DNA of 45,076 nucleotides, taken from assembly GCA_030540405.1 (NCBI GenBank), contig JAUNWH010000018.1, forward strand, positions 1 through 45,076. Reading direction: 5' to 3'. A model generated the notes under the pieces. It ran no database searches. It was not told the DNA's origin and saw nothing but the letters and a program-made list of their open reading frames with translations. This DNA comes from Spirochaetales bacterium. GTDB lineage: Bacteria; Spirochaetota; Spirochaetia; Treponematales; Treponemataceae. Shown here one piece after another: positions 29,468-38,996 of the stretch. Position 1 is the first letter of the stretch. Each line of letters starts with the position of its first letter. Position numbers and translations under genes: made by a program.

Positions 29468-31585
29468 ATGCCGTTGCTTGAGCTAAAAAATATTTACTAT
29501 GAATATCCTCGTTCAAATAAAATTGCGCTTAAAAATATAAATTTTTCTGTGAGCCAAGGCGAGTATATTGCGGTTCTTGGGCTTAATGGTTCTGGGAAAA
29601 GCACGCTTGCCCGGCTTATTGCAGGATTTTTTGAACCTTCAAAAGGTGAAGTCATAAAGCATGATGGAATTCTTCCCGGCATTGTTTTTCAGCAGCCAAA
29701 AGAGCAGATTGTTGCTGGAATTGTTGAGCGCGACACAGCTTTTGGTCCGCAAAATCTTAGCATGACAGATGCTGAAATTGAACTGCGCACAATCGAATGT
29801 CTTTCCGTTGTTTCTCTTGTGGACAAAGCCTTGAGCAAAACCTTTGAGCTTTCTTTGGGTCAGACTCAGCGTCTTGCTTTCAGCGGAATCCTTGCGCTTT
29901 TCCCGGATTTGCTGATTCTTGACGAAGCTACGGCTATGCTTGATCCGGATTCAAAAAAACAGCTTGTGGAATTTGTGGACGCTTGGAATAAAAAAGGACA
30001 CACGGTTATTTCTGTTACGCACGATTTGGATGAAGCTTTGGCAGCAAAAAGAATCATCGTGATGGAGCAGGGGCAGATAATCTTTGATGGGGCTCCAAAT
30101 GAATTTAAAGAAAGCAAGAATATTTTTGAAGCGATTTTTGGAATTGCCGCTGAATATACTTCATTTAAAAATTTAAATTCAGCTGAAAATAAATTCGCAG
30201 AAACAGCTTTAAAGGTTCAGGGACTTTCATTTTCCTATGGAAATTTTTCAGTTTTTAAAGACATTTCTTTTGATCTGAAAAAAGGAACTCTTGTTGCCTT
30301 GACAGGTCCGAGCGGCTGCGGAAAATCAACGTTGTTTGAATGCCTTGCAGGACTTAAAAAAAATCAGAGCGGAAAAATTTATGCATTGAGCCGGCCAGTT
30401 CTTGGCTTGCAGGAAAGCGAGGCTGCGTTGTTTGAGCCGTATTCTGCGGATGATGTTGCGTTCGGTCCTAAAAACAAAAATATAAAAGGCAAGGAACTTT
30501 TTGAGCGTGTAAAAAAATCCATGGAACTTGCAGGGCTTGATTACAAAAAATACGGAAATCTTCCTGTTGTTTCTCTTAGCGGCGGTGAAAAACGGAAACT
30601 TTCTGTTGCGGGGCTTATTGCGCTTGATAGCGATATTTTGATTTTTGACGAGCCTACAGCTGGCTTAGATCCTGTTTCAAGAAAAAATCTCCTTGTATCT
30701 TTTAGAAAACTTGCTGAAAGCGGAAAGACTGTTTTATTTAGCACACATAGATTTCAGGAAGCCGAAGCTGCGGACTTTAGGCTTTGCTGGGAAGATTTGA
30801 TTTCCAAGCGTGAAGAAAATTCTGATTTAGTTCCGGGCAATTTAAAGGAAATGAATTTAATTGAAAATGCCTCGCTGCTTGAAAAAATTTCCAAGGCGGC
30901 TTCAGTTTTTTCTGCGCCTGAAAAAATTCCGGCTTCGTTTATAAATTCACTTTCTGCAGGCAAGAAAACATTTTTATTTTTAGTTCTGTTTTTTGCTTCT
31001 ATTTTATTTCCGTTTCCAGCTTGCGTTGCGATGATTTTTATAAATATTTTGTATTCCGTTCTTGCAAAGTCGCCGCTAAAAAATGCCTTTAAAATAATTG
31101 CAAAACTTGTTCCTTGGATTGTGATTTTTTCTTTGCTTGGAATTATTCTTTTTCCTGTTTATGAAGGAGACAAAATTCTTTTCAGCTGGAAAATGATTTT
31201 TGTTACGCCGCGGAAACTTTTGCTTTTTGCAGCTTCCTTTGTTCATTCGGTCTGCGCTATTTTTGCGATTGGGACTTATATTTTTACTGCGGATGAACGG
31301 CAAGTTATGGACGGAATCGCCGCTATTTTAAAGCCGCTGAATTTCTTTAAATTTCCTGTCAGATGTGTTGTCCTGATAGTTGGAATTATTTTTAGATTTA
31401 TACCGTTGCTTTTAGATGAATTTTCGGGCATTATAAAAACACAAATTATCCGCGGAACATTTGGAACCTCAAAAGGAATAAAAAAAATAAAATCGATAAT
31501 TCCTGTTTTTGTGCCGCTTGTTCTTCAGACAGTACGGAAAGCGCGTTGCCTTGCGGATGCTCTTACCGCAAGATATTTTAAATAG
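29468..31585 (+). CDS. ECF transporter core: two ATPases fused to EcfT
   Basis: A single 705-residue chain that contains a whole energy-coupling module for vitamin or metal uptake. ATPase 1 (about 1-225): Walker A GLNGSGKST (residue 38), FQQPKEQIVAGIVERDTAFG as in EcfA, signature LSLGQ, Walker B LLILDEATAMLDP. ATPase 2 (about 235-450): Walker A GPSGCGKST (about 280), signature LSGGEKRK, Walker B ILIFDEPTAGLDP. EcfT-like membrane part (about 486-705) with four to five helices and a C-terminal coupling segment (VRKARCLADALTARYF). These are usually three proteins. No substrate-binding S component is adjacent, so it probably serves S proteins encoded elsewhere. A TTG at 29462 is an alternative start. 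Confidence 0.88.
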   Translation: MPLLELKNIYYEYPRSNKIALKNINFSVSQGEYIAVLGLNGSGKSTLARLIAGFFEPSKGEVIKHDGILPGIVFQQPKEQIVAGIVERDTAFGPQNLSMTDAEIELRTIECLSVVSLVDKALSKTFELSLGQTQRLAFSGILALFPDLLILDEATAMLDPDSKKQLVEFVDAWNKKGHTVISVTHDLDEALAAKRIIVMEQGQIIFDGAPNEFKESKNIFEAIFGIAAEYTSFKNLNSAENKFAETALKVQGLSFSYGNFSVFKDISFDLKKGTLVALTGPSGCGKSTLFECLAGLKKNQSGKIYALSRPVLGLQESEAALFEPYSADDVAFGPKNKNIKGKELFERVKKSMELAGLDYKKYGNLPVVSLSGGEKRKLSVAGLIALDSDILIFDEPTAGLDPVSRKNLLVSFRKLAESGKTVLFSTHRFQEAEAADFRLCWEDLISKREENSDLVPGNLKEMNLIENASLLEKISKAASVFSAPEKIPASFINSLSAGKKTFLFLVLFFASILFPFPACVAMIFINILYSVLAKSPLKNAFKIIAKLVPWIVIFSLLGIILFPVYEGDKILFSWKMIFVTPRKLLLFAASFVHSVCAIFAIGTYIFTADERQVMDGIAAILKPLNFFKFPVRCVVLIVGIIFRFIPLLLDEFSGIIKTQIIRGTFGTSKGIKKIKSIIPVFVPLVLQTVRKARCLADALTARYFK

Positions 31586-31603
31586 TTTATAATTGGAGAA
31601 AAT

Positions 31604-32959
31604 ATGCTTAATATGAAAACTTTAGTCGCAATTATTGCGGTCTTGATGTATGCGCTTGTGATTTTATTCCAGAACAAAAAAGTTTTGTTTACAACTGGAG
31701 CCGCGTTTCTTGTTATTATTGTTGCAAGTTTTTTTCCGGGGCAAATTTTTCCGCTTCCGCAGGATGTGGTTGCGCTTGAAGGTCAGTTTCCGCAGAGAAT
31801 ATATGCGCTTTATCATTCTGTATTTGAAATCATAAACTGGAATGTTATTATGATTTATCTTGGCAGCATGATTATTGCTTCTCTTTTTATTTATTCAAAA
31901 GTTCCTGTGAAAATCGCTGACAAAATTGTTAACAGCAGCCGGAACACTTGCATTGCGATGGTTGCGATTCTTGCGATGACGGGAATAATTTCAATTTTTG
32001 TGGAAAATGTTGCTACTGTTCTTGTAATGGCTCCGATTGGACTTGCGCTTTGCTCAAAACTGAAAATAAATCCTACATTTTTTATGATGGGCCTTGCTGT
32101 TATGAGCAACCTTGAAGGAACTGCCACTTTGGTTGGAGATCCGCCTTCAATGATTTTTGCAAGCTATGCCGGATACAATTTTAACGACTTCTTCTTTTAT
32201 TTGGGTAAGCCTTCAATCTTCTTTATAATTCAAGCTGGAATGCTTGCTGGATGTATTTTCTTTTATTTCTTCTTTGCGAAAAATAGAAAAAACAAAGTTC
32301 AGGTTGAAAGTGAAAAAGTCATTTCCTGGGTTCCTTTTGTTTGTCTTTTGCTTATGATTTTTGGGCTTGCTGGAGTTTCATTTGTGAATACAAGGTTTGA
32401 GTATTTGAGCGGAACTTTGGTAATTTCGATTGGAACTTTGTGCTTGATTTGGTTCAAGTTGTTTCAGAAGAAAACAAGCGCCGAAACTGCAAAAGTTGTA
32501 AAAGAACTCGACTGGGAAACAATTTTTTTCTTGCTTGGAATTTTTGTTGTAATAGGCGCAATAAAAGAAACCGGGCTTTTGAATGACCTTGCGGATTTGC
32601 TTGTGAATGTTACTGGTGGTTCTGAAGTTGCTGGCTTTTTTATAATACTTTTGATTTCTGTTATCGTAAGCGGATTTGTTGACAATGTTCCTTATATAAT
32701 TGCGATGCTTCCTGTTGCGGGCGGAATGGCGGCTCAAATTGGAATAAACCCTGAGCTTTATATGTTTGCGCTTTTGGTTGGAAGCTGCCTAGGCGGAAAC
32801 CTTACGCCTTTTGGTGCGAGCGCGAATATTGTTGCAATGGGAATTTTAAAGAAAGAAAATTATCCTATGAAATTTTCTGGTTGGCTTAAAATTGGAGTTC
32901 CGTTCACGCTTATTACAACAGCCGCCGCATCTGCTTTGCTTTGGTTTATCTGGGCGTAA
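31604..32959 (+). CDS. SLC13/ArsB-NhaD superfamily permease
   Basis: A 451-residue inner-membrane transporter with about eleven hydrophobic helices. Motifs: IVENVATVLVMAPIGLAL-like stretch (about residues 124-142), LEGTATLVGDPPSMIFA (about 168-184) and the pseudo-symmetric VSGFVDNVPYIIAMLPV and GGNLTPFGASANIVAM in the second half. These paired hairpin motifs are typical of ion-coupled SLC13, CitMHS and ArsB/NhaD carriers. The substrate (dicarboxylate, Na+/H+ or oxyanion) cannot be told. It lies 18 bp after the ECF gene on the same strand with GGAG before the ATG, and its stop is only three bases from a convergent gene. Confidence 0.85.
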   Translation: MLNMKTLVAIIAVLMYALVILFQNKKVLFTTGAAFLVIIVASFFPGQIFPLPQDVVALEGQFPQRIYALYHSVFEIINWNVIMIYLGSMIIASLFIYSKVPVKIADKIVNSSRNTCIAMVAILAMTGIISIFVENVATVLVMAPIGLALCSKLKINPTFFMMGLAVMSNLEGTATLVGDPPSMIFASYAGYNFNDFFFYLGKPSIFFIIQAGMLAGCIFFYFFFAKNRKNKVQVESEKVISWVPFVCLLLMIFGLAGVSFVNTRFEYLSGTLVISIGTLCLIWFKLFQKKTSAETAKVVKELDWETIFFLLGIFVVIGAIKETGLLNDLADLLVNVTGGSEVAGFFIILLISVIVSGFVDNVPYIIAMLPVAGGMAAQIGINPELYMFALLVGSCLGGNLTPFGASANIVAMGILKKENYPMKFSGWLKIGVPFTLITTAAASALLWFIWA

Positions 32960-32962
32960 TTT

Positions 32963-33364
32963 TTATGCTGAAACAGAAACAACTGCGCCCGCTTCTGGCA
33001 TTAAGCCTGCAAGTCCGTAAGCTGCCTGTCCTTGCGCGTTGCTGGCTGCAATTGCAGTTTTTATTTGCTGCTGGTAGCTTTTTATAAGCTCATCTTTTTG
33101 CTCTTCGGAAAGTCCAGTGGCTTCTTCTTCTGAAAGAGCTGGCTTTTGCTTCATGGAAACAAGCTGGGAAATCAGTGTGTTTAAAATGCGCAGGCGGTTT
33201 ATTGGAACTCCGCGCTGTCCGTGTTCGGTTGCAGTTCCATGCACGTAATCAAATTGAGAATATATTACTGCGCTAGGCTTTACTGGAACACAGAGCGAGC
33301 CTGAAGAAGTAGAGAAAAGAGTTCTGTAAGATGCCGCGTTTAGGCTGATTCCGTTTGAATACAT
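32963..33364 (-). CDS. Hypothetical protein with Ala-rich C-terminus
   Basis: A 133-residue protein with no signal peptide or membrane helix that I do not recognise. The N-terminal part is Ser/Tyr-rich (MYSNGISLNAASYRTLFSTS), the middle helical (LRILNTLISQLVSMKQK; LSEEQKDELIKSYQQQIKTA), and the C-terminus Ala/Gly-rich (AASNAQGQAAYGLAGLMPEAG). GAGGG seven bases before the ATG supports the start. It lies between the permease (convergent, three-base gap) and a binding lipoprotein gene on its own strand about 100 bp upstream. Confidence 0.65.
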   Translation of the reverse strand: MYSNGISLNAASYRTLFSTSSGSLCVPVKPSAVIYSQFDYVHGTATEHGQRGVPINRLRILNTLISQLVSMKQKPALSEEEATGLSEEQKDELIKSYQQQIKTAIAASNAQGQAAYGLAGLMPEAGAVVSVSA

Positions 33365-33464
33365 AAGTCTACCCTCAGTTTTGAGTGCAATAATTTTCTT
33401 TGTACTATCTTATGTATCGGAATTTAAAATAAAAAGTTTAACTGGCTTTTTTTGCTTCAAACTA

Positions 33465-34730
33465 TTAGTAGAACTGCTTTGTCCATTCTGTGATTCTTTC
33501 TTCAAGCGACTGAACTGCGCCTGAATTTTCAGTCTTTGTGCTGTCTTTTAAATATGGAATTATTACATTTGATTTTAAACTGTTCCATCTATATGGAAGA
33601 ATATTCGGCAATGTTATAAATTGTTCCGGCGGCATATTTCCTAAAAGATGCCTGTAGAAAGCCGGATAAAATTTTTCGTTTACTTCGCGCAATGTAGAAA
33701 ATCCGCCTGCAATTCCAAAGTTTACAGTGTCTAGCTTCATGCTTTCTGTGCGTTCAATTAAAAGCTGCTGAGTTTCAATTTTCATAAACCAGGAAATAAA
33801 TTCTTCGGCTTGCGCTGAATGCTCGGATTTTTTGTAAAGCCCGATGCTAAGAATGTTGTCCTCAACAGGAATTTTATTGTCCTGTTCAATCCATCTAAAT
33901 GAAAGATCTGTAATCTGCGCATCTGTGAGCGTAAAAAGCTTGTCGCTGGTTGTGTACGAAAAAAGACATCGTGTTGTGGCAACTTGCTTGTAGCCCGGCA
34001 TATAAAGGTAGCGGAACTGAAAGTTTTGTTCTGCGGAAGTGCTGGAATTTCGTGCGATTGTCCACTGGCGCATTTCAGAAATTGAAGTTTCCATCGCTTT
34101 TTCATTCCATATAAAACTTGTTCCTTTTTCGTGGTAGGCGGCTCCGTAAAGTTTTGTTACAAGATACATAAAATCTGTGTCCCAGGAAGGCGCGTATCCC
34201 ATCGCTATGTATGTGCCGTTTTTATTTTTTTTGTTGAATGCCGCTGAAAATGTTCTTATCTGCTCAAGATTTAAAAAATGCTCAGACTCTACAAAGCTTT
34301 CATTTTTTTTGCTGAAAATCATTGCAGGCAAATTAAAGCTTATAGGAATAAGATATTGCTTGTCGTTTATTTGCCCGTATTCAAGAATCTGCTTGTAGAA
34401 TAAAGCGCGGTTCAGGCTTTTTTCTTGAAAAAGATAATCCAGCGGCTGAAAATATTTTCGTGTTGCGGAATTTTTGAGCCAGGAGCCTATAACCAAATCT
34501 GGGGTAAGCTCGTCTTTTGCTGGCGGAAGTGAGCGCGCCGCTTCCTCTTTGTAGACTGCAAATGCGCTTATGTTTTCGTGCGTGGCATTAAAAAGCTCAA
34601 TATAAGAAACAATTTCCGCATTGTCTGTCCAAATAACCAACGGCTTGCTTCCAGAATTTTTGCAGGAGGCAAGCAAAAGAGAAATCAGCGCGGCTATAAC
34701 TGCAAGAAATTTTTTATTTTCCAAGTTCAT
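33465..34730 (-). CDS. Orphan extracellular solute-binding lipoprotein (family 1)
   Basis: A 421-residue lipoprotein with signal MNLENKKFLAVIAALISLLLASC and the lipidated Cys at about residue 23. The mature part starts VIWTDNAEIVSYIELFNATH, as in family-1 sugar-binding proteins, with LIPISFNLPAMIFSKK (about residues 128-143) and a C-terminal FYPAFYRHLLG region. There is no permease or ATPase gene nearby. The chosen ATG lies 17 bases inside the end of the aminotransferase gene, in another frame, so translation is coupled; the longer reading from 34796 has no signal peptide at its start. The ligand is unknown. Confidence 0.78.
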   Translation of the reverse strand: MNLENKKFLAVIAALISLLLASCKNSGSKPLVIWTDNAEIVSYIELFNATHENISAFAVYKEEAARSLPPAKDELTPDLVIGSWLKNSATRKYFQPLDYLFQEKSLNRALFYKQILEYGQINDKQYLIPISFNLPAMIFSKKNESFVESEHFLNLEQIRTFSAAFNKKNKNGTYIAMGYAPSWDTDFMYLVTKLYGAAYHEKGTSFIWNEKAMETSISEMRQWTIARNSSTSAEQNFQFRYLYMPGYKQVATTRCLFSYTTSDKLFTLTDAQITDLSFRWIEQDNKIPVEDNILSIGLYKKSEHSAQAEEFISWFMKIETQQLLIERTESMKLDTVNFGIAGGFSTLREVNEKFYPAFYRHLLGNMPPEQFITLPNILPYRWNSLKSNVIIPYLKDSTKTENSGAVQSLEERITEWTKQFY

Positions 34731-36006
34731 CCGCAATGTCGTAAATCGCCTGATAAACAATGTTGATTTTTTCTTCATCAAGGCTTGAGAAGGCAACTCT
34801 TAAAGTTTTTGCGTCTATGGAAATTGTTCCGATTCCGCGGTCATTTAAAAGTTTCTGCCTTAATTTTTCTGCGTCAATGCTCATTGTGTCAAAAGACATA
34901 AAGTAGCCTGAGTTAAATGGCAGCGGCTTTATAAATTTGCTTTCGTGTGTGGAAACAAATTCGCGTACAAGTTTATAACGGCGTTCAAGAATTTTGCGGA
35001 ATTCTGCTTTTTCTTCTTCAAATTTTCCGTCTGATGCGGCTTTTAAAATCAGCGACTGAGATGGAGTTGCCGCGCATGAAACTGACGAGCGGATTGCAGC
35101 CATAAGCTTTTTTACAAGAGCTTCGTATTGCGCGTCGGAAAGTCCTTTGCAGCCAAAAGTTATAAATCCAGTTCTGAATCCCCAGGCAAAGTCTTCTTTT
35201 GTAGGGCCATCTATTTTTGCGGCAAGAACATTTTTGTGCAGGTCGCAAAGATATGCAAAGAGCGACTGTTTTTCAATGTTGTCTTCGTAGTTCAGTCCGA
35301 AATATGCGTCATCGCACCAAACCATTACTTTTGAGCCTTTTTCTGCAATTTCCTTTACAATTGAAACAAGCTGTTTTGCTTCATCGGAAGTTGGGCTGTA
35401 TCCTGAAGGGTTCTGCGGAAAATTCAAAAGAATGCGGACAGAGCCAGATTCAGCTTGTTTTTGCATCGTTTCTTTCAATCCTTCAATGTTGAATTTTCCG
35501 TCCTTGAACATTTTAAACTGAACGAATTTTGCGTTGCGTCTTGCTTCGGCTATAAGAACGTAATTGTCCCAAGATGGATCTGCTGCAACAAGCGGCTTTG
35601 TTTCGTCAAGGAAAAGGTCAGCAAGATAAGAAATGCCTGCTGTAAGTCCCGGGACAACAACTGGCAACGAAAATTTTTTATCTTTTAAAAGCGGATTTTT
35701 ACGGATAATTGATTCTTTCCACATTGCACGCAAATCTGGATTTCCTGCTGTCGGCGCGTATCCTACAAGTTCAGAGGAAGTTAAGTCCGGCACGTATTTT
35801 TTTATAGAAGGAAGCATAATCGGCTTGCCTTCAACAACTGTGGTTCCGATTGTTCCGTTTGCAGTTTTTCCAAGTTTTTTGGCTTCTGCGCTTTGTGCGA
35901 TTATTCCCTTTGGAAAGTAAAGTCTTGTTCCAACATCAGAAAGCAGCTCGCCTGGCGTTGTGCCTTTGAGCGCGTCATTTAATTCTTGTGCTAATGGATT
36001 TATCAT
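34714..36006 (-). CDS. PLP-dependent aminotransferase, class I/II fold
   Basis: Cytoplasmic fold-type I aminotransferase of 430 residues. Visible features: YAPTAGNPDLRAMW (about residues 83-96), LLNFPQNPSGY (about 193-203), the WCDDAYFGL cofactor-binding Asp/Tyr, and KIDGPTKEDFAWGFRTGF (about 262-279), where the Schiff-base Lys is expected. The spacing differs from classic AspC, so it belongs to a divergent subgroup and the amino-acid substrate is uncertain. The promoter leaves only eight bases before the ATG. It is followed on the same strand, overlapping, by an orphan binding lipoprotein. Confidence 0.87.
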   Translation of the reverse strand: MINPLAQELNDALKGTTPGELLSDVGTRLYFPKGIIAQSAEAKKLGKTANGTIGTTVVEGKPIMLPSIKKYVPDLTSSELVGYAPTAGNPDLRAMWKESIIRKNPLLKDKKFSLPVVVPGLTAGISYLADLFLDETKPLVAADPSWDNYVLIAEARRNAKFVQFKMFKDGKFNIEGLKETMQKQAESGSVRILLNFPQNPSGYSPTSDEAKQLVSIVKEIAEKGSKVMVWCDDAYFGLNYEDNIEKQSLFAYLCDLHKNVLAAKIDGPTKEDFAWGFRTGFITFGCKGLSDAQYEALVKKLMAAIRSSVSCAATPSQSLILKAASDGKFEEEKAEFRKILERRYKLVREFVSTHESKFIKPLPFNSGYFMSFDTMSIDAEKLRQKLLNDRGIGTISIDAKTLRVAFSSLDEEKINIVYQAIYDIADELGK

Positions 36007-36014
36007 GATTGCAA

Positions 36015-36043
36015 ATTATAGCTTTTTTACCTGTTTGTTTCAA
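36015..36043 (-). promoter_or_regulatory. Strong promoter with leaderless geometry
   Basis: Minus strand: TTGAAA (36038-36043), 17 bp, TATAAT (36015-36020), then eight bases to the ATG of the aminotransferase gene. There is no room for, and no sign of, a Shine-Dalgarno site. Confidence 0.7.
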
Positions 36044-36067
36044 TAATTTGTGGATTCCTTAATAAGC

Positions 36068-36075
36068 GGGGGGGG
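36068..36075. repeat. Second G8 tract, between aminotransferase and eno
   Basis: Eight G in a row in the divergent intergenic region. Unlike the tract at 21124, it does not sit between two clear promoter boxes; the nearest are the aminotransferase -35 (24 bases away) and the eno -35 (56 bases away). Confidence 0.6.
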
Positions 36076-36131
36076 ATGACAATTGTCTTGGCACAGAAAT
36101 AAAGTTTCTGAAAAAAAAATTTGAATTTAAC

Positions 36132-36160
36132 TTGAAAAGTTCACTGGATTTTATTATATT
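36132..36160 (+). promoter_or_regulatory. Promoter of eno
   Basis: TTGAAA (36132-36137), 17 bp, TATATT (36155-36160). The leader of about 42 nt contains a small hairpin TTAGC-AATA-GCTAA (36169-36182) and ends in AGGAGG. Confidence 0.7.
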
Positions 36161-36178
36161 TAAATTGATTAGCAATAG

Positions 36179-37498
<1,320 letters not shown>

Positions 37499-37556
37499 AA
37501 CTCAGTTTTTAATTTTTATACAATAGGGTTCAACCTCGAGACCTTTGTAGAATATG

Positions 37557-37600
37557 CTCCGGGAAAAGGAATGTAAGCCTCCTTGCCCGGAGTTTTTTTT
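37557..37600 (+). terminator. Rho-independent terminator of eno
   Basis: CTCCGGG (37557-37563) pairs with CCCGGAG (37586-37592), with an inner AAGGA/TCCTT pairing, followed by eight T. Confidence 0.92.
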
Positions 37601-37730
37601 GTTTCAGGGAATATTTTGCGTTTTTTGCCGTTCTGCATTTTTCTTACAGCAAAAAAATCCTAATATCATTCTTTCATTTTTTATAGATTTATTCAAAAAA
37701 TCACATAAATTAACAAAATAATCAAGAAAA

Positions 37731-37795
37731 TTGAGAATTCAGGAAACGTTTCATATTGTATACTTTAATCAAGCTAGAAAGTAACGGAACGTTTT
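37731..37795 (+). promoter_or_regulatory. chvE promoter with LacI/GalR-type operator
   Basis: GAAACGTTTC (37743-37752) is a perfect ten-base palindrome with the central CG of LacI-family and CcpA-like sites. It lies between TTGAGA (37731-37736) and TATTGT/TATACT (37754-37764), where bound protein would block polymerase. A weaker copy, GGAACGTTTT, lies at 37786-37795. The operator is seen; the repressor and its signal are not in the window. Confidence 0.6.
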
Positions 37796-37850
37796 TGCAG
37801 TTCTGTTAACTAAAAAAAATAAGATATGCATTTTTAAGGAGGTTTATCTT

Positions 37851-38915
37851 ATGAAAAAAATTATCGCTGTTCTTTTGGCTTGCGCTCTCGTGCTTCCATG
37901 TTTCGCAGCAAAAAAGAAAGGAACAAAAGTAGGTGTTTCTATGCCTACAAAAGACTTGCAGAGATGGAACCAGGACGGAGCAAACATGAAGTCTCAGCTG
38001 GAAAAAGCAGGCTATGTTGTTGACTTGCAGTACGCTAACAATGACATTGCAACTCAGGTTTCCCAGATTGAAAACATGATTACAGGAAAATGCAACGTTC
38101 TTGTTGTTGCTTCTATCGATGGTTCAGCTCTTAAAAACGCGCTTGACGGTGCAAAGAAAAAGAGAATTCCTGTTATCGCCTACGACCGCTTGATTATGAA
38201 CACAAATTCAGTTTCTTACTATGCAACATTCGACAACTACAAAGTAGGAACAATTCAGGGCGAATATCTTGTTGACAAGCTGAATCTTAAGAACCGCACA
38301 AAATCAGATCCTGCTTACATAGAATTCTTCACAGGTTCTCCAGATGACAACAACATCAACTTCTTCTTCGGCGGAGCAATGGACACACTCAAGCCTTACC
38401 TTGACAGCGGAGTTCTCGTTTGCCGTTCAGGACAGACTTCAAAAGCGCAGTGCGCAACTTTGAACTGGTCTACAGAAGAAGGCCAGAAGCGCATGGAAAA
38501 CCTTATCACTTCAAATGGATACGGTCCACGCGGAACAAAACTTGACGCTGTTTATTCTTCAAACGACTCTGTTGCAATGGGAATCACAAACGCTCTTGTT
38601 GCGGCTGGCTACACAAAGGCAAACTTCCCGATTGTTACTGGACAGGACTGCGACATTGGTTCTGTAAAGAACATGCTTAAGGGAACACAGGCAATGTCTG
38701 TTTTCAAAGACACACGCACTTTGGCAGAAAAAGTTGTTGGAATGGTTGATGCTCTTCTTCAGGGAACAAAACCAGAAATCAACGACACAAAGACTTATGA
38801 CAATGGAAAAGGAATCGTTCCTTCATACCTTTGTGATCCAGTTTATGCTGATGTTTCAAACTACAAGGCTCTCCTTGTTGATTCTGGATACTACACAGAA
38901 GCTCAGCTTAAATAG
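37851..38915 (+). CDS. chvE: Multiple-sugar-binding protein, ChvE type
   Basis: Periplasmic receptor of a monosaccharide ABC importer, 354 residues, with signal peptide MKKIIAVLLACALVLPCFA. The mature part is of the ChvE/MglB-like type: VGVSMPTKDLQRWNQDG (about residues 27-43), VVASIDGSALKNAL (about 84-97), IPVIAYDRLI, EFFTGSPDDNN (about 158-168), and AVYSSNDSVAMGI, VTGQDCDIGS in the C-terminal lobe. ChvE proteins bind several aldoses such as glucose, galactose, xylose and arabinose. Codon use (AAC, TTC, ATC) suggests very high expression. AAGGAGG precedes the ATG, and a terminator-like hairpin follows before the ATPase gene. Confidence 0.93.
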   Translation: MKKIIAVLLACALVLPCFAAKKKGTKVGVSMPTKDLQRWNQDGANMKSQLEKAGYVVDLQYANNDIATQVSQIENMITGKCNVLVVASIDGSALKNALDGAKKKRIPVIAYDRLIMNTNSVSYYATFDNYKVGTIQGEYLVDKLNLKNRTKSDPAYIEFFTGSPDDNNINFFFGGAMDTLKPYLDSGVLVCRSGQTSKAQCATLNWSTEEGQKRMENLITSNGYGPRGTKLDAVYSSNDSVAMGITNALVAAGYTKANFPIVTGQDCDIGSVKNMLKGTQAMSVFKDTRTLAEKVVGMVDALLQGTKPEINDTKTYDNGKGIVPSYLCDPVYADVSNYKALLVDSGYYTEAQLK

Positions 38916-38933
38916 CAAAAACTAAAATGGTCA

Positions 38934-38961
38934 AGGCGGGGTCAAAAGCCCCGTCTTTTTT
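38934..38961 (+). terminator. Intra-operon terminator/attenuator after chvE
   Basis: AGGCGGGG (38934-38941) pairs with CCCCGTCT (38949-38956, one G-T pair), followed by T6. It lies between the binding-protein and ATPase genes, matching the arrangement in the ytfQ operon. Confidence 0.85.
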
Positions 38962-38996
38962 AGAAGTTTATAATCGGCTTAAAATAGGAGATTCCA

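Larger units (their letters stand above)
37499..37850. other. 352-bp gap: eno terminator and chvE control region
   Basis: The first 100 bases hold the eno terminator. The rest is very AT-rich and carries the promoter and operator of the ChvE operon, and an AAGGAGG ribosome site before the ATG. Nothing coding is seen. Confidence 0.75.
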
